A DNA stretch of 64,000 nucleotides from Salipiger sp. IMCC34102 (lineage in GTDB: Bacteria; Pseudomonadota; Alphaproteobacteria; Rhodobacterales; Rhodobacteraceae): assembly GCF_004145405.1 (NCBI RefSeq), contig NZ_SELQ01000002.1, positions 620,001-684,000 on the forward strand, in the 5' to 3' direction. Positions 7,325 through 18,304 of the stretch are shown one piece after another. The stretch's first letter is position 1. The number at the start of each line of letters is the position of its first letter. Position numbers and translations under genes: made by a program. The notes beneath the pieces are model-generated. The model ran no database searches. It was not told where the DNA came from and saw only the letters and a list, made by a program, of their open reading frames with translations.

Positions 7325-9978
7325 GCCACACCCCCGATCACGGTCCGTGCGGCGGCGAGGGCCGCGTCGGCATTCTCGGTCGAGGCGCCGCCGCCCTGGG
7401 CCATGTCGGGCCGGCCGCCGCCGCCCTTGCCGCCGAGCTCCGCCACAGCAGCGCGCAGCACGTCGACGGCGGAGACGCGGTCCGTCAGGTCCTGCGTCAC
7501 GCCGCAGGCCACCGCCGCCTTGCCACCCGCATCCGCGATCAGCAGCACCACACCCGACCCCAGCCGGTCCTTGAACTGGTCGATGAGCGCGGGCAGATCC
7601 TTGCCGGACACGCCGTCCATCACCCGGCCGAGAAAGCTCACCCCGCCCACGTCCTCGCCATCGGGGGCTGCGGAGCCGCCGCCGCCCATGGCCGCGTCAC
7701 GCCGCAACTGCGCGACCTCGTTTGCGAGCGCCTTGCGTTCCTCCATCAGCGCCTTCACCCGGGTTGCGACCTCACCCGCGGGCACCTTGAGCGCCGCGGC
7801 GGCCTGGCCCAGCAACGCCCCCTGCTCCGTCAGGTGGTCAAGCGCCGCCTGCCCTGTCAGCGCCTCGATCCGACGCACCCCGGCGCTGGAGGCACTGTCG
7901 CCCAGAAGTACGAAGGCCCCGATCCGGCCCAGCCGGTCGACATGGGTGCCGCCGCACAGTTCCAGCGAGTAGGTCTGTCCGTCGACCCCCTTGCCGGAGT
8001 CGGCCTTGGTTCCCATCGAGACGACGCGCACCTCCTCGCCGTATTTTTCGCCGAAGAGCGCCTGCGCCCCAAGGGCACGCGCATCGTCGGGGGTCATGAT
8101 CCGCGTCTCGACCCGGGTATTCTGGCGGATGAGCCGGTTCACGTCGCGTTCGACCTGGGCCATCTCCGCATCACTAAGCCCGTTCTGGTGGCTGAAATCG
8201 AAGCGGAGCCGGTCAGGCGCGTTGAGCGAGCCGCGCTGCGCGATGTGATCGCCCAAGGTCTCGCGCAGGGCTTCGTTCAGCAGGTGCGTGGCCGAATGGT
8301 TCGCCTCGATCGCGGCGCGGCGGTCTTCGTCGACGGACAACACGGCGCCCTGGCCCGTGCGGACCTCCCCCATCGTGACCTCGCCGATGTGGATGAAAAC
8401 GCCCGCGACCTTTTTCGTGTCGGCGATCTGGACCAGCCCGGTGTCGGTCTTCAGCGTGCCCGCATCGCCCACCTGGCCGCCGCTTTCGGCATAGAACGGG
8501 GTCTGGTTCAGCACCACCTGCACGGCGCCGGTGCCCGCGTCGGCGGGGCTGCCATCCACGACGATGCTGACGATCTGGCCTTCGGCGGTCAGGGTCTCGT
8601 AGCCCAGGAAATCCGTCAGCCCCTTCGTTTCGGCGATGTCGAACCAGACGCTCGCGTCGGCCTGCTCGCCACTGCCCGACCAGGCGGCGCGGGCCTTGGC
8701 CTTCTGCGCGGCCATGGCGGTGTCGAACCCTTCGGTGTTCACGCCCCGGCCCTTCTCACGCAGCGCATCCTGCGTGAGGTCCAGCGGGAAACCGTAGGTG
8801 TCGTAAAGCTTGAAGGCCGTTTCGCCCGGCAGATCGACGCCTTCGGCCAAGGCCGCGAGTTCATCGTCCAAGAGCTTCAGACCGCGATCTAGGGTCTGGC
8901 GGAAGCGCACCTCCTCGTTCTTCAGCGTCTCTTCGATCAGGCTCTTGCCCTGCCCCAGCTCGGGGTAGGCCGCGCCCATTTCCTGCACCAGCGCCGGCAC
9001 GAGGCGATGCATCAGCGGATCGGCGGCGCCCAACTGGTGGGCATGGCGCATCGCGCGCCGCATGATCCGCCGCAAGACGTAACCACGCCCCTCGTTGCTG
9101 GGCAGGACGCCTTCGGCGATCAGGAAGGAGGTCGCGCGCAAATGATCCGCGATGACCCGGTGATGCACCTTGCCCGGACCGTCCGGATCGGAGGAGGTCG
9201 CATGGGCCGAGGCCTCGATCAGCGCGCGCATGAGGTCGGTGTCGTAGTTGTCGTGCTTGCCCTGCAAGAGCGCGCCGATCCGCTCCAGCCCCATGCCGGT
9301 GTCGATCGACTGCATGTCGAGCGGGCGCATGGTGCCGTCCTCGAACTGCTCGTTTTGCATGAAGACGAGGTTCCAGATCTCGATGAACCGGTCGCCGTCT
9401 TCCTCAGCCGAGCCCGGAGGGCCGCCCCAGATCTTGTCGCCGTGGTCGTAGAAGATCTCGGTGCAGGGGCCGCAGGGGCCGGTCGGGCCCATCCGCCAGA
9501 AGTTGTCGTCGGTGGGAATGCGGATGATCCGGTCGTCGGAGAGACCCGCGACCTTCTTCCAGATGTCCGCCGCCTCGTCGTCGGTGTGGTAGACCGTGAC
9601 CAGAAGCTTGTCCTTGGGCAGGTCGAAATCCTTGGTCAGAAGCTCCCAGGCGAAGGCGATGGCCTCGTCCTTGAAATAGTCGCCGAAGCTGAAGTTCCCC
9701 AGCATCTCGAAGAAGGTGTGATGGCGCGCGGTATAGCCCACGTTGTCCAGATCATTGTGCTTGCCGCCGGCGCGGACGCATTTCTGGCTGGTGGTCGCGC
9801 GCTGGTAGTCGCGTGTCTCGACCCCGGTGAAGAGGTTCTTGAACTGCACCATGCCCGAGTTGGTGAACATCAGCGTCGGATCGTTGCGCGGCACCAGCGG
9901 ACTGGAGGCCACAACCTCGTGCCCATTGCGCCCGTAGTAATTCAAGAACGTCGAACGGATGTCGGAGAGAGAAGTCAT
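7321..9978 (-). CDS. alaS: Alanyl-tRNA synthetase
   Basis: Full-length AlaRS, 885 aa, which charges tRNA-Ala and edits mischarged Ser/Gly. It has the class II catalytic core (residues 1-240, starting [19 protein letters not shown]), the editing domain with the zinc-binding HSATH (about 565-570) and CGGTH (about 665-670) motifs, and a Gly-rich C-Ala tail ([13 protein letters not shown]) ending ARTVIGGVA. The start at 9978 has no strong Shine-Dalgarno sequence. It lies downstream of the recA terminator and leads the alaS-DUF1330-MOSC transcript. Confidence 0.97.
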   Translation of the reverse strand: MTSLSDIRSTFLNYYGRNGHEVVASSPLVPRNDPTLMFTNSGMVQFKNLFTGVETRDYQRATTSQKCVRAGGKHNDLDNVGYTARHHTFFEMLGNFSFGDYFKDEAIAFAWELLTKDFDLPKDKLLVTVYHTDDEAADIWKKVAGLSDDRIIRIPTDDNFWRMGPTGPCGPCTEIFYDHGDKIWGGPPGSAEEDGDRFIEIWNLVFMQNEQFEDGTMRPLDMQSIDTGMGLERIGALLQGKHDNYDTDLMRALIEASAHATSSDPDGPGKVHHRVIADHLRATSFLIAEGVLPSNEGRGYVLRRIMRRAMRHAHQLGAADPLMHRLVPALVQEMGAAYPELGQGKSLIEETLKNEEVRFRQTLDRGLKLLDDELAALAEGVDLPGETAFKLYDTYGFPLDLTQDALREKGRGVNTEGFDTAMAAQKAKARAAWSGSGEQADASVWFDIAETKGLTDFLGYETLTAEGQIVSIVVDGSPADAGTGAVQVVLNQTPFYAESGGQVGDAGTLKTDTGLVQIADTKKVAGVFIHIGEVTMGEVRTGQGAVLSVDEDRRAAIEANHSATHLLNEALRETLGDHIAQRGSLNAPDRLRFDFSHQNGLSDAEMAQVERDVNRLIRQNTRVETRIMTPDDARALGAQALFGEKYGEEVRVVSMGTKADSGKGVDGQTYSLELCGGTHVDRLGRIGAFVLLGDSASSAGVRRIEALTGQAALDHLTEQGALLGQAAAALKVPAGEVATRVKALMEERKALANEVAQLRRDAAMGGGGSAAPDGEDVGGVSFLGRVMDGVSGKDLPALIDQFKDRLGSGVVLLIADAGGKAAVACGVTQDLTDRVSAVDVLRAAVAELGGKGGGGRPDMAQGGGASTENADAALAAARTVIGGVA

Positions 9979-10042
9979 GGCGCGCGCTTTCGGATCGGAA
10001 GGTCGGCGGAGAAATAGCCGCCCCGCCCCTCAGGGTCCAGAA

Positions 10043-10073
10043 CGAAACAAGGCGCAGGCTTGGCACCTGCGCC
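10043..10073 (-). terminator. Rho-independent terminator of recA
   Basis: GGCGCAGG (10051-10058) pairs with CCTGCGCC (10066-10073) across a 7-nt loop. On the minus strand the stem is followed by TTGTTTCG, about 90 bp past the recA stop. Confidence 0.7.
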
Positions 10074-10161
10074 CTGTCCCAGATATTGTCCCTGCACATC
10101 GCACAGGTCAGGCGTTTATCGCGGACGCCCCGCGCGGACTGCAACGCCGGATTCCGTCGGA

Positions 10162-11232
10162 TTACATCTCGACCAGATCATCCTCGTCACCGGGGGCCGC
10201 GTCGAAGTCGAGCCCGTGGGACGCGCGGATCTTGTCCTCGATCTCCATCGCGATCTGGGGATTTTCCTTGAGAAACGTCTTGGAGTTTTCGCGCCCCTGC
10301 CCGATCCGCTCGTCCCCGTAGGAGAACCAGGCGCCCGACTTCTCGACCACGCCGGCCTTCACGCCCAGGTCCAGAAGTTCACCGGTCTTGGAGATCCCTT
10401 CGCCATACATGATGTCGAATTCGACCTGCTTGAATGGAGGCGCGACCTTGTTCTTCACGACCTTCACGCGGGTGGAGTTGCCGACGACCTCGTCGCGGTC
10501 CTTGATCGCGCCGATCCGACGGATGTCCAGCCGGACGGAGGCGTAGAACTTCAGTGCGTTGCCGCCCGTCGTCGTCTCGGGGCTGCCGAACATGACGCCG
10601 ATCTTCATGCGGATCTGGTTGATGAAGATCACCATGCAGCCCGAACGATTGATCGAGCCGGTCAGCTTGCGCATCGCCTGGCTCATCAGGCGCGCATGCA
10701 CGCCGACGGAACTGTCGCCCATGTCGCCCTCGAGCTCGGACTTCGGCGTGAGCGCCGCGACCGAATCGACGATGACCATGCTGACAGCGCCAGAGCGAAC
10801 CAGCGTGTCCACGATCTCAAGCGCCTGCTCGCCCGTGTCGGGCTGCGAGATCAGCAACTCGTCCAGGTTCACGCCAAGCTTCTTGGCATACTGCGGATCG
10901 AGCGCATGTTCGGCATCGACGAAAGCGCAGACGCCGCCTTTCTTCTGCTCTTCGGCGATGGCGTGCAGCGTCAGGGTCGTCTTGCCCGAGGATTCGGGGC
11001 CGTAAATCTCGATCACGCGCCCCTTGGGCAGGCCGCCGATGCCAAGGGCGATGTCCAGCCCCAGCGAGCCGGTGCTCGTCGCCTCGATATCGGGCATAGC
11101 ACCGCCCTTGCCGAGGGTCATGATCGACCCCTTGCCGAACTGGCGTTCGATCTGCGCCAGCGCGCTGTCGAGCGCCTTTTGCTTGTCGGCGGTTTTCTTG
11201 TCGGCCATTTTGAGAAGCTCTGCGGTTGCCAT
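10162..11232 (-). CDS. recA: Recombinase RecA
   Basis: RecA strand-exchange ATPase and LexA coprotease, 356 aa from the Met at 11232 ([18 protein letters not shown]), with AAGGACG upstream. The frame is open further to 11472 but that extension crosses the SOS box and is rejected. Walker [11 protein letters not shown] and the [15 protein letters not shown] loop (L2) are intact; the C-terminus is acidic ([12 protein letters not shown]). A perfect GTTC-N7-GTTC box and a degenerate second one precede it, so LexA control is expected. It has its own terminator. Confidence 0.98.
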   Translation of the reverse strand: MATAELLKMADKKTADKQKALDSALAQIERQFGKGSIMTLGKGGAMPDIEATSTGSLGLDIALGIGGLPKGRVIEIYGPESSGKTTLTLHAIAEEQKKGGVCAFVDAEHALDPQYAKKLGVNLDELLISQPDTGEQALEIVDTLVRSGAVSMVIVDSVAALTPKSELEGDMGDSSVGVHARLMSQAMRKLTGSINRSGCMVIFINQIRMKIGVMFGSPETTTGGNALKFYASVRLDIRRIGAIKDRDEVVGNSTRVKVVKNKVAPPFKQVEFDIMYGEGISKTGELLDLGVKAGVVEKSGAWFSYGDERIGQGRENSKTFLKENPQIAMEIEDKIRASHGLDFDAAPGDEDDLVEM

Positions 11233-11281
11233 GTCTGCCGTCCTTATGTCACGTCGCTGTCTAGGCGGCAACGCCGCCTGC

Positions 11282-11296
11282 GTTCTTGTTGTGTTC
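11282..11296. promoter_or_regulatory. SOS (LexA) box of recA
   Basis: GTTCTTGTTGTGTTC is an exact GTTC-N7-GTTC, the direct-repeat LexA site established for alphaproteobacteria. It lies 50-64 bp upstream of the recA ATG. Confidence 0.85.
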
Positions 11297-11312
11297 TTGA
11301 ACTCAGATATGG

Positions 11313-11327
11313 GACCGAAACAAGAAC
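11313..11327. promoter_or_regulatory. Degenerate second SOS-like box
   Basis: GACCGAAACAAGAAC matches GAAC-N7-GAAC at 7 of 8 defined positions and matches the reverse complement of the first box at 12 of 15 bases. The two boxes face each other 16 bp apart. Confidence 0.4.
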
Positions 11328-11342
11328 ATTGCAAGAGTTTTG

Positions 11343-11375
11343 TTAACCACTCTACCCTGACGCGGGAGTGGTTAA
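11343..11375. promoter_or_regulatory. Perfect 10-bp inverted repeat between recA and the sulfotransferase gene
   Basis: TTAACCACTC (11343-11352) and GAGTGGTTAA (11366-11375) are exact reverse complements separated by 13 nt. Each arm begins with TTAACC read inwards, close to the TTAACCAT-type CtrA half-site. No T-run follows, so an operator fits better than a terminator. Confidence 0.5.
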
Positions 11376-11426
11376 GAATTCGTTGATGACCTAGTGTCGC
11401 TTCGAAACGATCACGAGGAGGCTGCC

Positions 11427-12023
11427 ATGCTGGTGTTCTGGAAGCAAAACCTGGTCTTTCTCGCGGTGCCAAAGACCGGCACGACCGCTTTGGAGGGGGC
11501 GTTGGCCCCGCAGGCCGCGATGGTCCTGCGCGATCCGCCGCAGATCAAGCATGCGCCGATCTACCGCTACCGGCGGTTTCTCAAACCGCTCTTCGTGCAG
11601 GCTGGCGGGAAAGAGCCGGAGTTGATGGCGGTCCTGCGCCACCCCGTGGACTGGCTGGGAAGCTGGTACCGCTACCGCTCGCGCGAGGATCTGGTCGGGC
11701 ACCCCAACAGCACCCGGAGTGTCAGTTTCGACGATTTCGTCGACGAATATTGCAAAGGCAAGCCTGCGCCGTTCGCCAATGTCGGCGCGCAGTCGAAATT
11801 CGTCCTCGATGGCGACGGCAATCGAGCCGTGGAACACCTGTTCCGCTACGAGGATCAGCCTCGCCTGATCGCCTTCCTGGAGGATCGGCTGGACTGCACG
11901 ATCGACCTCAAGCAGCTCAACGTCTCGCCCGCGCGGGACACGCCGCTCAGCCCGAAGGTCGAGGAGAAATTGCGCGACAAGCGGGCCGAGGAATTCGCGG
12001 TCTGGGAGATGGCGGGAAGCTAG
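11427..12023 (+). CDS. Sulfotransferase family protein
   Basis: A 198-aa P-loop protein. [13 protein letters not shown] near the N-terminus is the 5'-phosphosulfate-binding loop of PAPS-dependent sulfotransferases (PKTGTT). [19 protein letters not shown] around residues 72-90 contains the 3'-phosphate-binding Arg-x-Pro and Ser region. The Met at 11427 is chosen for its GAGGAGG ribosome-binding site. Family members move sulfate to polysaccharides or lipids; the acceptor is unknown. It is divergent from recA, and its TAG stop shares the CTAG palindrome with the stop of rlmE. Confidence 0.75.
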   Translation: MLVFWKQNLVFLAVPKTGTTALEGALAPQAAMVLRDPPQIKHAPIYRYRRFLKPLFVQAGGKEPELMAVLRHPVDWLGSWYRYRSREDLVGHPNSTRSVSFDDFVDEYCKGKPAPFANVGAQSKFVLDGDGNRAVEHLFRYEDQPRLIAFLEDRLDCTIDLKQLNVSPARDTPLSPKVEEKLRDKRAEEFAVWEMAGS

Positions 12024-12739
12024 GCCGCGCCCTTGAACCCCGTCGCGACGACGAACTTCTCGGAGCTGTCGGCGCGGGATGCGGGCGGCTTCACGTTGGC
12101 GACCTTGGCAAATCGGGTCTTCAGCAGTTTCTGCAATTCCCCCTCCGCCCCGCCGGCGAGGACCTTGGCGACGAAGGTGCCGCCTTCCTCCAGCACGTCG
12201 AAGGCGAAGTAGGCGGCGGCCTCGCAAAGGGCGATGATGCGCAAGTGGTCCGTCTGCTTGTGACCCGAGGCGCTGGCGGCCATGTCGGACATGACCACGT
12301 CGGCCTGTCCGCCCAGCCAGTCCTTCACCAAATCGTCCGCGCCATCGTCGAGAAAATCAAGCTGGTGGATCTCCGCCCCCGGGATCGCCTCGACCTCCTG
12401 CAGGTCGATGCCCAGCACGGTGCCCTGCGCCTTGGAGGTGCGCTCCCCCAAGGCGTTCACGCGTTTCACCGCGACCTGGCACCAGCCGCCGGGGGCACAG
12501 CCCAGGTCGACCACGCGGGCACCGGGGACGAGAAAGCGGAACTTGTCGTCCAACTCGAGGATCTTGTAGGCGGCGCGCCCGCGATAGCCGTCTGCCTTGG
12601 CCTTCTTGACGTAAGGATCGTTGAGCTGCCGCTGCAGCCAGCGCGTCGACGAGGTCGAGCGGCCCCGCGCGGTCTTGACCTTCACGGTCAGATCGCGCTG
12701 GCCGCGGCCGGAAGTGTTCTTGGTGGGTTTCTTCGCCAT
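12020..12739 (-). CDS. rlmE: 23S rRNA 2'-O-methyltransferase RlmE (FtsJ/RrmJ)
   Basis: Cytoplasmic SAM-dependent enzyme that 2'-O-methylates a uridine of the 23S rRNA A-loop (U2552 in E. coli). It is 239 aa with a basic N-terminus, then [14 protein letters not shown]-like text ([17 protein letters not shown]), the SAM-binding [32 protein letters not shown] (the catalytic Asp region) and [11 protein letters not shown] (catalytic Lys). The annotated start follows a G-rich ribosome-binding site. It lies 16 bp downstream of the Ppx/GppA gene, probably in one transcript. Confidence 0.93.
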   Translation of the reverse strand: MAKKPTKNTSGRGQRDLTVKVKTARGRSTSSTRWLQRQLNDPYVKKAKADGYRGRAAYKILELDDKFRFLVPGARVVDLGCAPGGWCQVAVKRVNALGERTSKAQGTVLGIDLQEVEAIPGAEIHQLDFLDDGADDLVKDWLGGQADVVMSDMAASASGHKQTDHLRIIALCEAAAYFAFDVLEEGGTFVAKVLAGGAEGELQKLLKTRFAKVANVKPPASRADSSEKFVVATGFKGAA

Positions 12740-12755
12740 GAGGCCCCCCTTAGAC

Positions 12756-13868
12756 CTAATAGGGCGCGTCTTCCAGCACCCCGTCCGCGGACATCTGTGC
12801 GTAAAGCAGCCCTTCGCGCAGGCCCCGGTCCGCCACGGACAAGCGGTCGGTGGGCCACAGCCGCATCAGCGCCTGCAGGATCGCAGAGCCCGACATGATA
12901 AGCGCCTGCCGGTCGCGCCCGATGCGCGGATCCTGCCTGCGGCCCACGGGCCCCATCGCAAGGTAGCGGCGGATCACCGTGTCGATCTGGTCGGTGGTCA
13001 TGCGCAGACCGTCGACCTTGGTCCGGTCGTAGCGCTTCAGCCCGAGGTGCGAGGCCGCCACGGTCGTTACCGTGCCGCTGGTGCCCACGATCTGGAAGCC
13101 CTCGCGCGCCTGTTCGGATTCGTAAGGCGCGAAGTCGGACAGGTTCTCCTCGAAGAACCAGCTCATCAGCGCGAAGCGTGCCGCGTCGTCGTCCACGTCC
13201 GCGAACTGGTCGCGCAAGGTGGCGACGCCGAGCGGGACAGAGATCCAGTCCACAACCTTGGCCGCCGCGAAGGGGCCGGGATCGGCCTTGAAGCCCGCGT
13301 GCAGCCGCATGATCGCCCGTGGCCGTTCGCGGGCCGGCACGTGGGAGATGTCGATCCACACAAGCTCTGTCGAGCCGCCGCCGATGTCGACGACCAGCAA
13401 CTGCTCGGTCTTGGTGCTGACCAGCGGCGCGCAGGAGATCACGGCCAACCGGGCCTCCTCCTCGGGCTTGATGATCTCGAGTTGCAGGCCGGTTTCGCGC
13501 CGCACCTGCGACACGAAGTTCGCCCCATTGCGCGCGCGGCGGCAGGCCTCCGTCGCGACGAGGCGCATGCGCGTCACGCCGTGGCGGTCCAGCTTCTGCT
13601 TGCAGATCCGAATGGCCTGGATCGTCCGCTGCATCGAGGCGCGGCTGAGCTTGCCGGTGCCTTCCAGGCCCTGTCCCAACTGGACGGACTTGGAAAAGCT
13701 GTCGACCACGTGAAACTGGCTGCCCTTGGGCTGGGCAATCAGCATCCGGCACGAGTTGGTGCCCAGGTCCAGCGCGGCATAAAGCTGCGCCGGATCGGGC
13801 GAATTTGGCGCGGGGGTATCGACCGCCTTGGGGAACGCGCCCGCACCATGGGGACGCATGGGCGTCAT
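12756..13868 (-). CDS. Ppx/GppA phosphatase family protein
   Basis: A 370-aa exopolyphosphatase/guanosine-pentaphosphatase family protein with the ASKHA fold: [15 protein letters not shown] (phosphate 1 motif), then [17 protein letters not shown] (phosphate 2) and [11 protein letters not shown]. It lacks the C-terminal HD domain of long Ppx enzymes, so it could hydrolyse polyphosphate or pppGpp; sequence alone does not decide. The start follows GGAGGGCG. It is upstream of rlmE and divergent from the one-carbon operon at 14099. Confidence 0.88.
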   Translation of the reverse strand: MTPMRPHGAGAFPKAVDTPAPNSPDPAQLYAALDLGTNSCRMLIAQPKGSQFHVVDSFSKSVQLGQGLEGTGKLSRASMQRTIQAIRICKQKLDRHGVTRMRLVATEACRRARNGANFVSQVRRETGLQLEIIKPEEEARLAVISCAPLVSTKTEQLLVVDIGGGSTELVWIDISHVPARERPRAIMRLHAGFKADPGPFAAAKVVDWISVPLGVATLRDQFADVDDDAARFALMSWFFEENLSDFAPYESEQAREGFQIVGTSGTVTTVAASHLGLKRYDRTKVDGLRMTTDQIDTVIRRYLAMGPVGRRQDPRIGRDRQALIMSGSAILQALMRLWPTDRLSVADRGLREGLLYAQMSADGVLEDAPY

Positions 13869-14098
13869 CTGAACGCCCTCCGATTTCGAGTTGGCTTCAA
13901 CCTAGGGACAAGCGGCGATCCGCGCAAGCGACATGAAGGGTCTTCACCAAGATCATGTGAACTTCGGGCCGCCCGGGGGCTGGTCATGGACAGGCCGCGC
14001 GGGCGATACCCGTCGCGGTCACGCGGCGGAATGTCGAAAACGGGCGATGCCCAGGCCTGCGGACTGTTATCAAGCGCGAATACAAGCGAGGAACCACC

Positions 14099-14398
14099 AT
14101 GCCGGACGTCACCATCATCTACTGGCGCGACATGCCCGCGCAGGTCATGGTCGGCCGCGGCCGCAAGGCGGTGAAGGTCCAGCTTCCCGAGCGGTTCGAA
14201 CAGGCCATCGACCGCGCGGCGATGAAATCGGGGGCCGCCGAAAGCGACGATTACCTGTCCGGCATGCGCCGCGGCACGCCCTACCCGGTCGACGGCCCCG
14301 ACGACGCCACGGTGGCGCAGGCCGAGGCCGACCGCCTGGATGCCGAATACACCCCCGATCGCCTGCGCGCGCTCATCGCCGCGGACGGGCACGCGTGA
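14099..14398 (+). CDS. PF13769-type ('virulence factor') small protein
   Basis: A 99-aa protein starting MPDVTIIYWRDMPAQVMVGRG, followed by a VKVQLPERFEQAIDRAAMKSG segment, typical of the short family historically called 'virulence factor'. That name carries no demonstrated function. It overlaps the methylene-THF reductase reading frame (GTGA at 14395) and begins a compact one-carbon operon, so a role as an accessory or assembly partner of that pathway is plausible. A GAGGAACC ribosome-binding site precedes the ATG. Confidence 0.65.
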   Translation: MPDVTIIYWRDMPAQVMVGRGRKAVKVQLPERFEQAIDRAAMKSGAAESDDYLSGMRRGTPYPVDGPDDATVAQAEADRLDAEYTPDRLRALIAADGHA

Positions 14399-14439
14399 GC
14401 GAACCGCCTTCCCTGCCCTCTCGTCTCAAGGAGTCCGTC

Positions 14440-15384
14440 GTGTCCCTTCTGCCATTCCTCAAGAAAAAGCCGGTCGAAACCGACGGTCGGGTCGATCCGC
14501 GCGTCGACCGGTTCCTCAAGGACTACTCGATCGAGGTGATGCCCCGCACGGCGGCCAAGGTCGAGGATTTCACCCACCTGCTACCCGCCGGCACACGGGT
14601 CTACATCGCCCATATCGACGGCACGCCGATCGAGGACATGGTCGCCACCGCCGCGCGCCTGAACGCGCAGGGCTATCCGGTCATGCCGCATTTTCCCGCC
14701 CGCATTATCAAGGATCGCGCGACGCTGGCCGACTGGATCGCCCGCTACCAGGGCGAGGCGGACGTGAAGCAGGGCCTGCTGCTGGCCGGCGGCGTGGCGC
14801 AGCCGCACGGCGAGTTCAGCGATTCCATGCAACTGATGGAAACCGGGCTCTTCGACGAGGCCGGCTTCACCCGGCTGCACGTCGCGGGCCACCCGGAGGG
14901 CAACCGCGACATCGACACCGACGGCGCGCGGCTGAAGGTCGACGCAGCGCTGGCGTGGAAGAACGACTTCCAGTCCCGCACCGACGCCGAGATGGCCATC
15001 GCCACCCAGTTCTGCTTCGAGGCGCAGCCGATCATCGAATGGGCTGACAGCCTGCGGCACGCGGGCATCACCCTGCCCATCCACATCGGCATCGCGGGCC
15101 CCGCCAAGCTGCAGACGATGATCAAGTTCGCCATGGCCTGCGGTGTGGGACCCTCGCTGAAGGTCCTGCAAAAGCGCGCGGCGGACGTCACCAAGCTGCT
15201 CTTGCCGCACGAACCCGACGAGGTTATCCACGACCTCGCGATCCACAAGTCACAGAACCCGGAGTTCAACGTGACTCACGTTCATTTCTTCCCGCTGGGC
15301 GGCATCAAGACGAACGCACAGTGGGCCATGACCCACGGTGGCGCCTCGACCGTTCCCGCAAACCCGCAGAAAGAGGCCCAATGA
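14440..15384 (+). CDS. Methylenetetrahydrofolate reductase family protein
   Basis: A 314-aa TIM-barrel protein of the MetF-like family, predicted to make 5-methyl-THF from 5,10-methylene-THF. IEVMPRTAAKV, YIAHIDGTPIEDMVATAARL, GVAQPHGEFSDSMQLMETG and HVAGHPEGNRDIDTD fit a short, divergent methylene-THF reductase clade found with corrinoid methyltransferases. The GTG at 14440 is chosen because AAGGAG sits six bases upstream; a GTG at 14395 overlapping the previous stop is the alternative. Its stop overlaps the next gene by four bases (ATGA). Confidence 0.8.
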   Translation: MSLLPFLKKKPVETDGRVDPRVDRFLKDYSIEVMPRTAAKVEDFTHLLPAGTRVYIAHIDGTPIEDMVATAARLNAQGYPVMPHFPARIIKDRATLADWIARYQGEADVKQGLLLAGGVAQPHGEFSDSMQLMETGLFDEAGFTRLHVAGHPEGNRDIDTDGARLKVDAALAWKNDFQSRTDAEMAIATQFCFEAQPIIEWADSLRHAGITLPIHIGIAGPAKLQTMIKFAMACGVGPSLKVLQKRAADVTKLLLPHEPDEVIHDLAIHKSQNPEFNVTHVHFFPLGGIKTNAQWAMTHGGASTVPANPQKEAQ

Positions 15385-16448
15385 CCCGCACCGTCGTCGA
15401 ATCCAAGACCAAGACCGCCATCATCGGCTTTGACCAGCCGTTCTGCGTGATCGGCGAGCGGATCAATCCCACGGGGCGCAAGATCCTCTCCGAAGAACTC
15501 GAACGCGGCGATTTCAGCCGGGTGGAGGCCGACGCCATCGCCCAGACCGCCGCGGGGGCGACCGTGCTGGACGTGAACTCGGGCGCCGTCTTCTCCAACA
15601 AGATGGCCGAGGACCCGCGTTACGCCGACAACAATTTCGTCGAGCCGACGTTGATGCCGGAGCTCATCAAGATCGTGCAGAACGTCGTCGACACGCCGCT
15701 GTGCATCGACAGCTCGGTCCCCGGCGCGCTGGAGAACGGCCTCGCCGCCGCCGAAGGCCGCCCGCTGCTGAACTCCGTCACCGGGGAAGAAGAGCGGTTG
15801 GAGCTCGTCCTGCCACTGGTCAAGAAATACAACGTGCCGGTCGTGGCGATCTCCAACGACGACACCGGCATCTCCGAGGATCCCGAGGTCCGCTTCGCCG
15901 TCGCCAAGAAGATCGTGGAGCGCGCCGCCGACTTCGGCATCCCCGCCCACGACATCGTGGTCGACCCGCTGGTCATGCCGATCGGGGCCATGTCGACCGC
16001 CGGTCTGCAGGTCTTCACCCTCGTCCGGCGCCTGCGCGAAGAGCTTGGCGTGAACACCACCTGCGGGGCGTCCAACATCAGCTTCGGCCTGCCGAACCGC
16101 CACGGGATCAACAACGCCTTCCTGCCGATGGCCATGGCCGCCGGCATGACCAGCGCCATCATGAACCCCGTCGCCCTGCCCATCGGTCCCAAGAAGATCG
16201 CCGAGAAGAAGGCCGAACTTGCCGCCGCGGGCATCATCATCCCCGAGGACATGGACGACGAGGCCTTCGTGACGCTGATGGGCATGGGCTCGACCAAGCC
16301 GCGCGCGGGCTCCGAGATGGCGGCCATCCGGGCCGCGAACTTCCTGACCGACAACGACCCCGCCGGGTCGGACTGGATCCGCTTCAACCGCGCCCCTGCG
16401 AAAGAAGGCGAAGGCCGCGCCCGCACCGGCCGCCGCAAGCGCGGCTGA
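15381..16448 (+). CDS. Methyltetrahydrofolate:corrinoid methyltransferase (pterin-binding domain protein)
   Basis: A 355-aa stand-alone pterin-binding TIM barrel, equivalent to the methyl-THF-binding module of cobalamin-dependent methionine synthase. It shows CVIGERINPTGRKIL, TVLDVNSGAVF, PLCIDSSVPGALENGL and TTCGASNISFGLPNR. Predicted to pass the methyl group of 5-methyl-THF to a corrinoid protein. No B12-binding or homocysteine module is fused to it, and none lies in this window, so partners must be elsewhere. The C-terminus is basic (GRARTGRRKRG). It is last in the operon, with a strong terminator 28 bp after the stop. Confidence 0.85.
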   Translation: MTRTVVESKTKTAIIGFDQPFCVIGERINPTGRKILSEELERGDFSRVEADAIAQTAAGATVLDVNSGAVFSNKMAEDPRYADNNFVEPTLMPELIKIVQNVVDTPLCIDSSVPGALENGLAAAEGRPLLNSVTGEEERLELVLPLVKKYNVPVVAISNDDTGISEDPEVRFAVAKKIVERAADFGIPAHDIVVDPLVMPIGAMSTAGLQVFTLVRRLREELGVNTTCGASNISFGLPNRHGINNAFLPMAMAAGMTSAIMNPVALPIGPKKIAEKKAELAAAGIIIPEDMDDEAFVTLMGMGSTKPRAGSEMAAIRAANFLTDNDPAGSDWIRFNRAPAKEGEGRARTGRRKRG

Positions 16449-16475
16449 CCCCGCGCCCCTTGGGCGAAAATGCGA

Positions 16476-16503
16476 GGGCGGCACCCGACCGGTGCCGCCC
16501 TTT
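16476..16503 (+). terminator. Rho-independent terminator of the one-carbon operon
   Basis: GGGCGGCACC (16476-16485) and GGTGCCGCCC (16491-16500) form a perfect 10-bp stem with a 5-nt loop, followed by TTT. It lies between convergent genes and may also stop the GH13 transcript. Confidence 0.8.
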
Positions 16504-16508
16504 CGTGT

Positions 16509-18170
<1,662 letters not shown>

Positions 18171-18304
18171 GCGGATCGCTTTCGGTATCGCAAAACTGCG
18201 CATCGCCCTAGCCGCGCGGACCTCTCTTGGCAACGGGGCGGACTTGCCAGCCTGGCGGAAGAATGCAAATTGCGAGCGGTAACATGGCCGATGGAGCGAC
18301 CCTC

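Noticed and set aside
11324-11338. GAAC-N7-GAGT as a third SOS half-pair
   Set aside because: Only 6 of 8 defined positions match and it overlaps the second box, so it is not counted as a separate site.
11233-11472. An 80-residue N-terminal extension of RecA
   Set aside because: It would translate through the SOS box and promoter region, and RecA proteins start at the Met at 11232 with a ribosome-binding site.
13869-14098. A cobalamin or SAM riboswitch before the one-carbon operon
   Set aside because: I looked for the B12-box and a SAM-II-like fold and saw neither; the same holds for the region before 26076.
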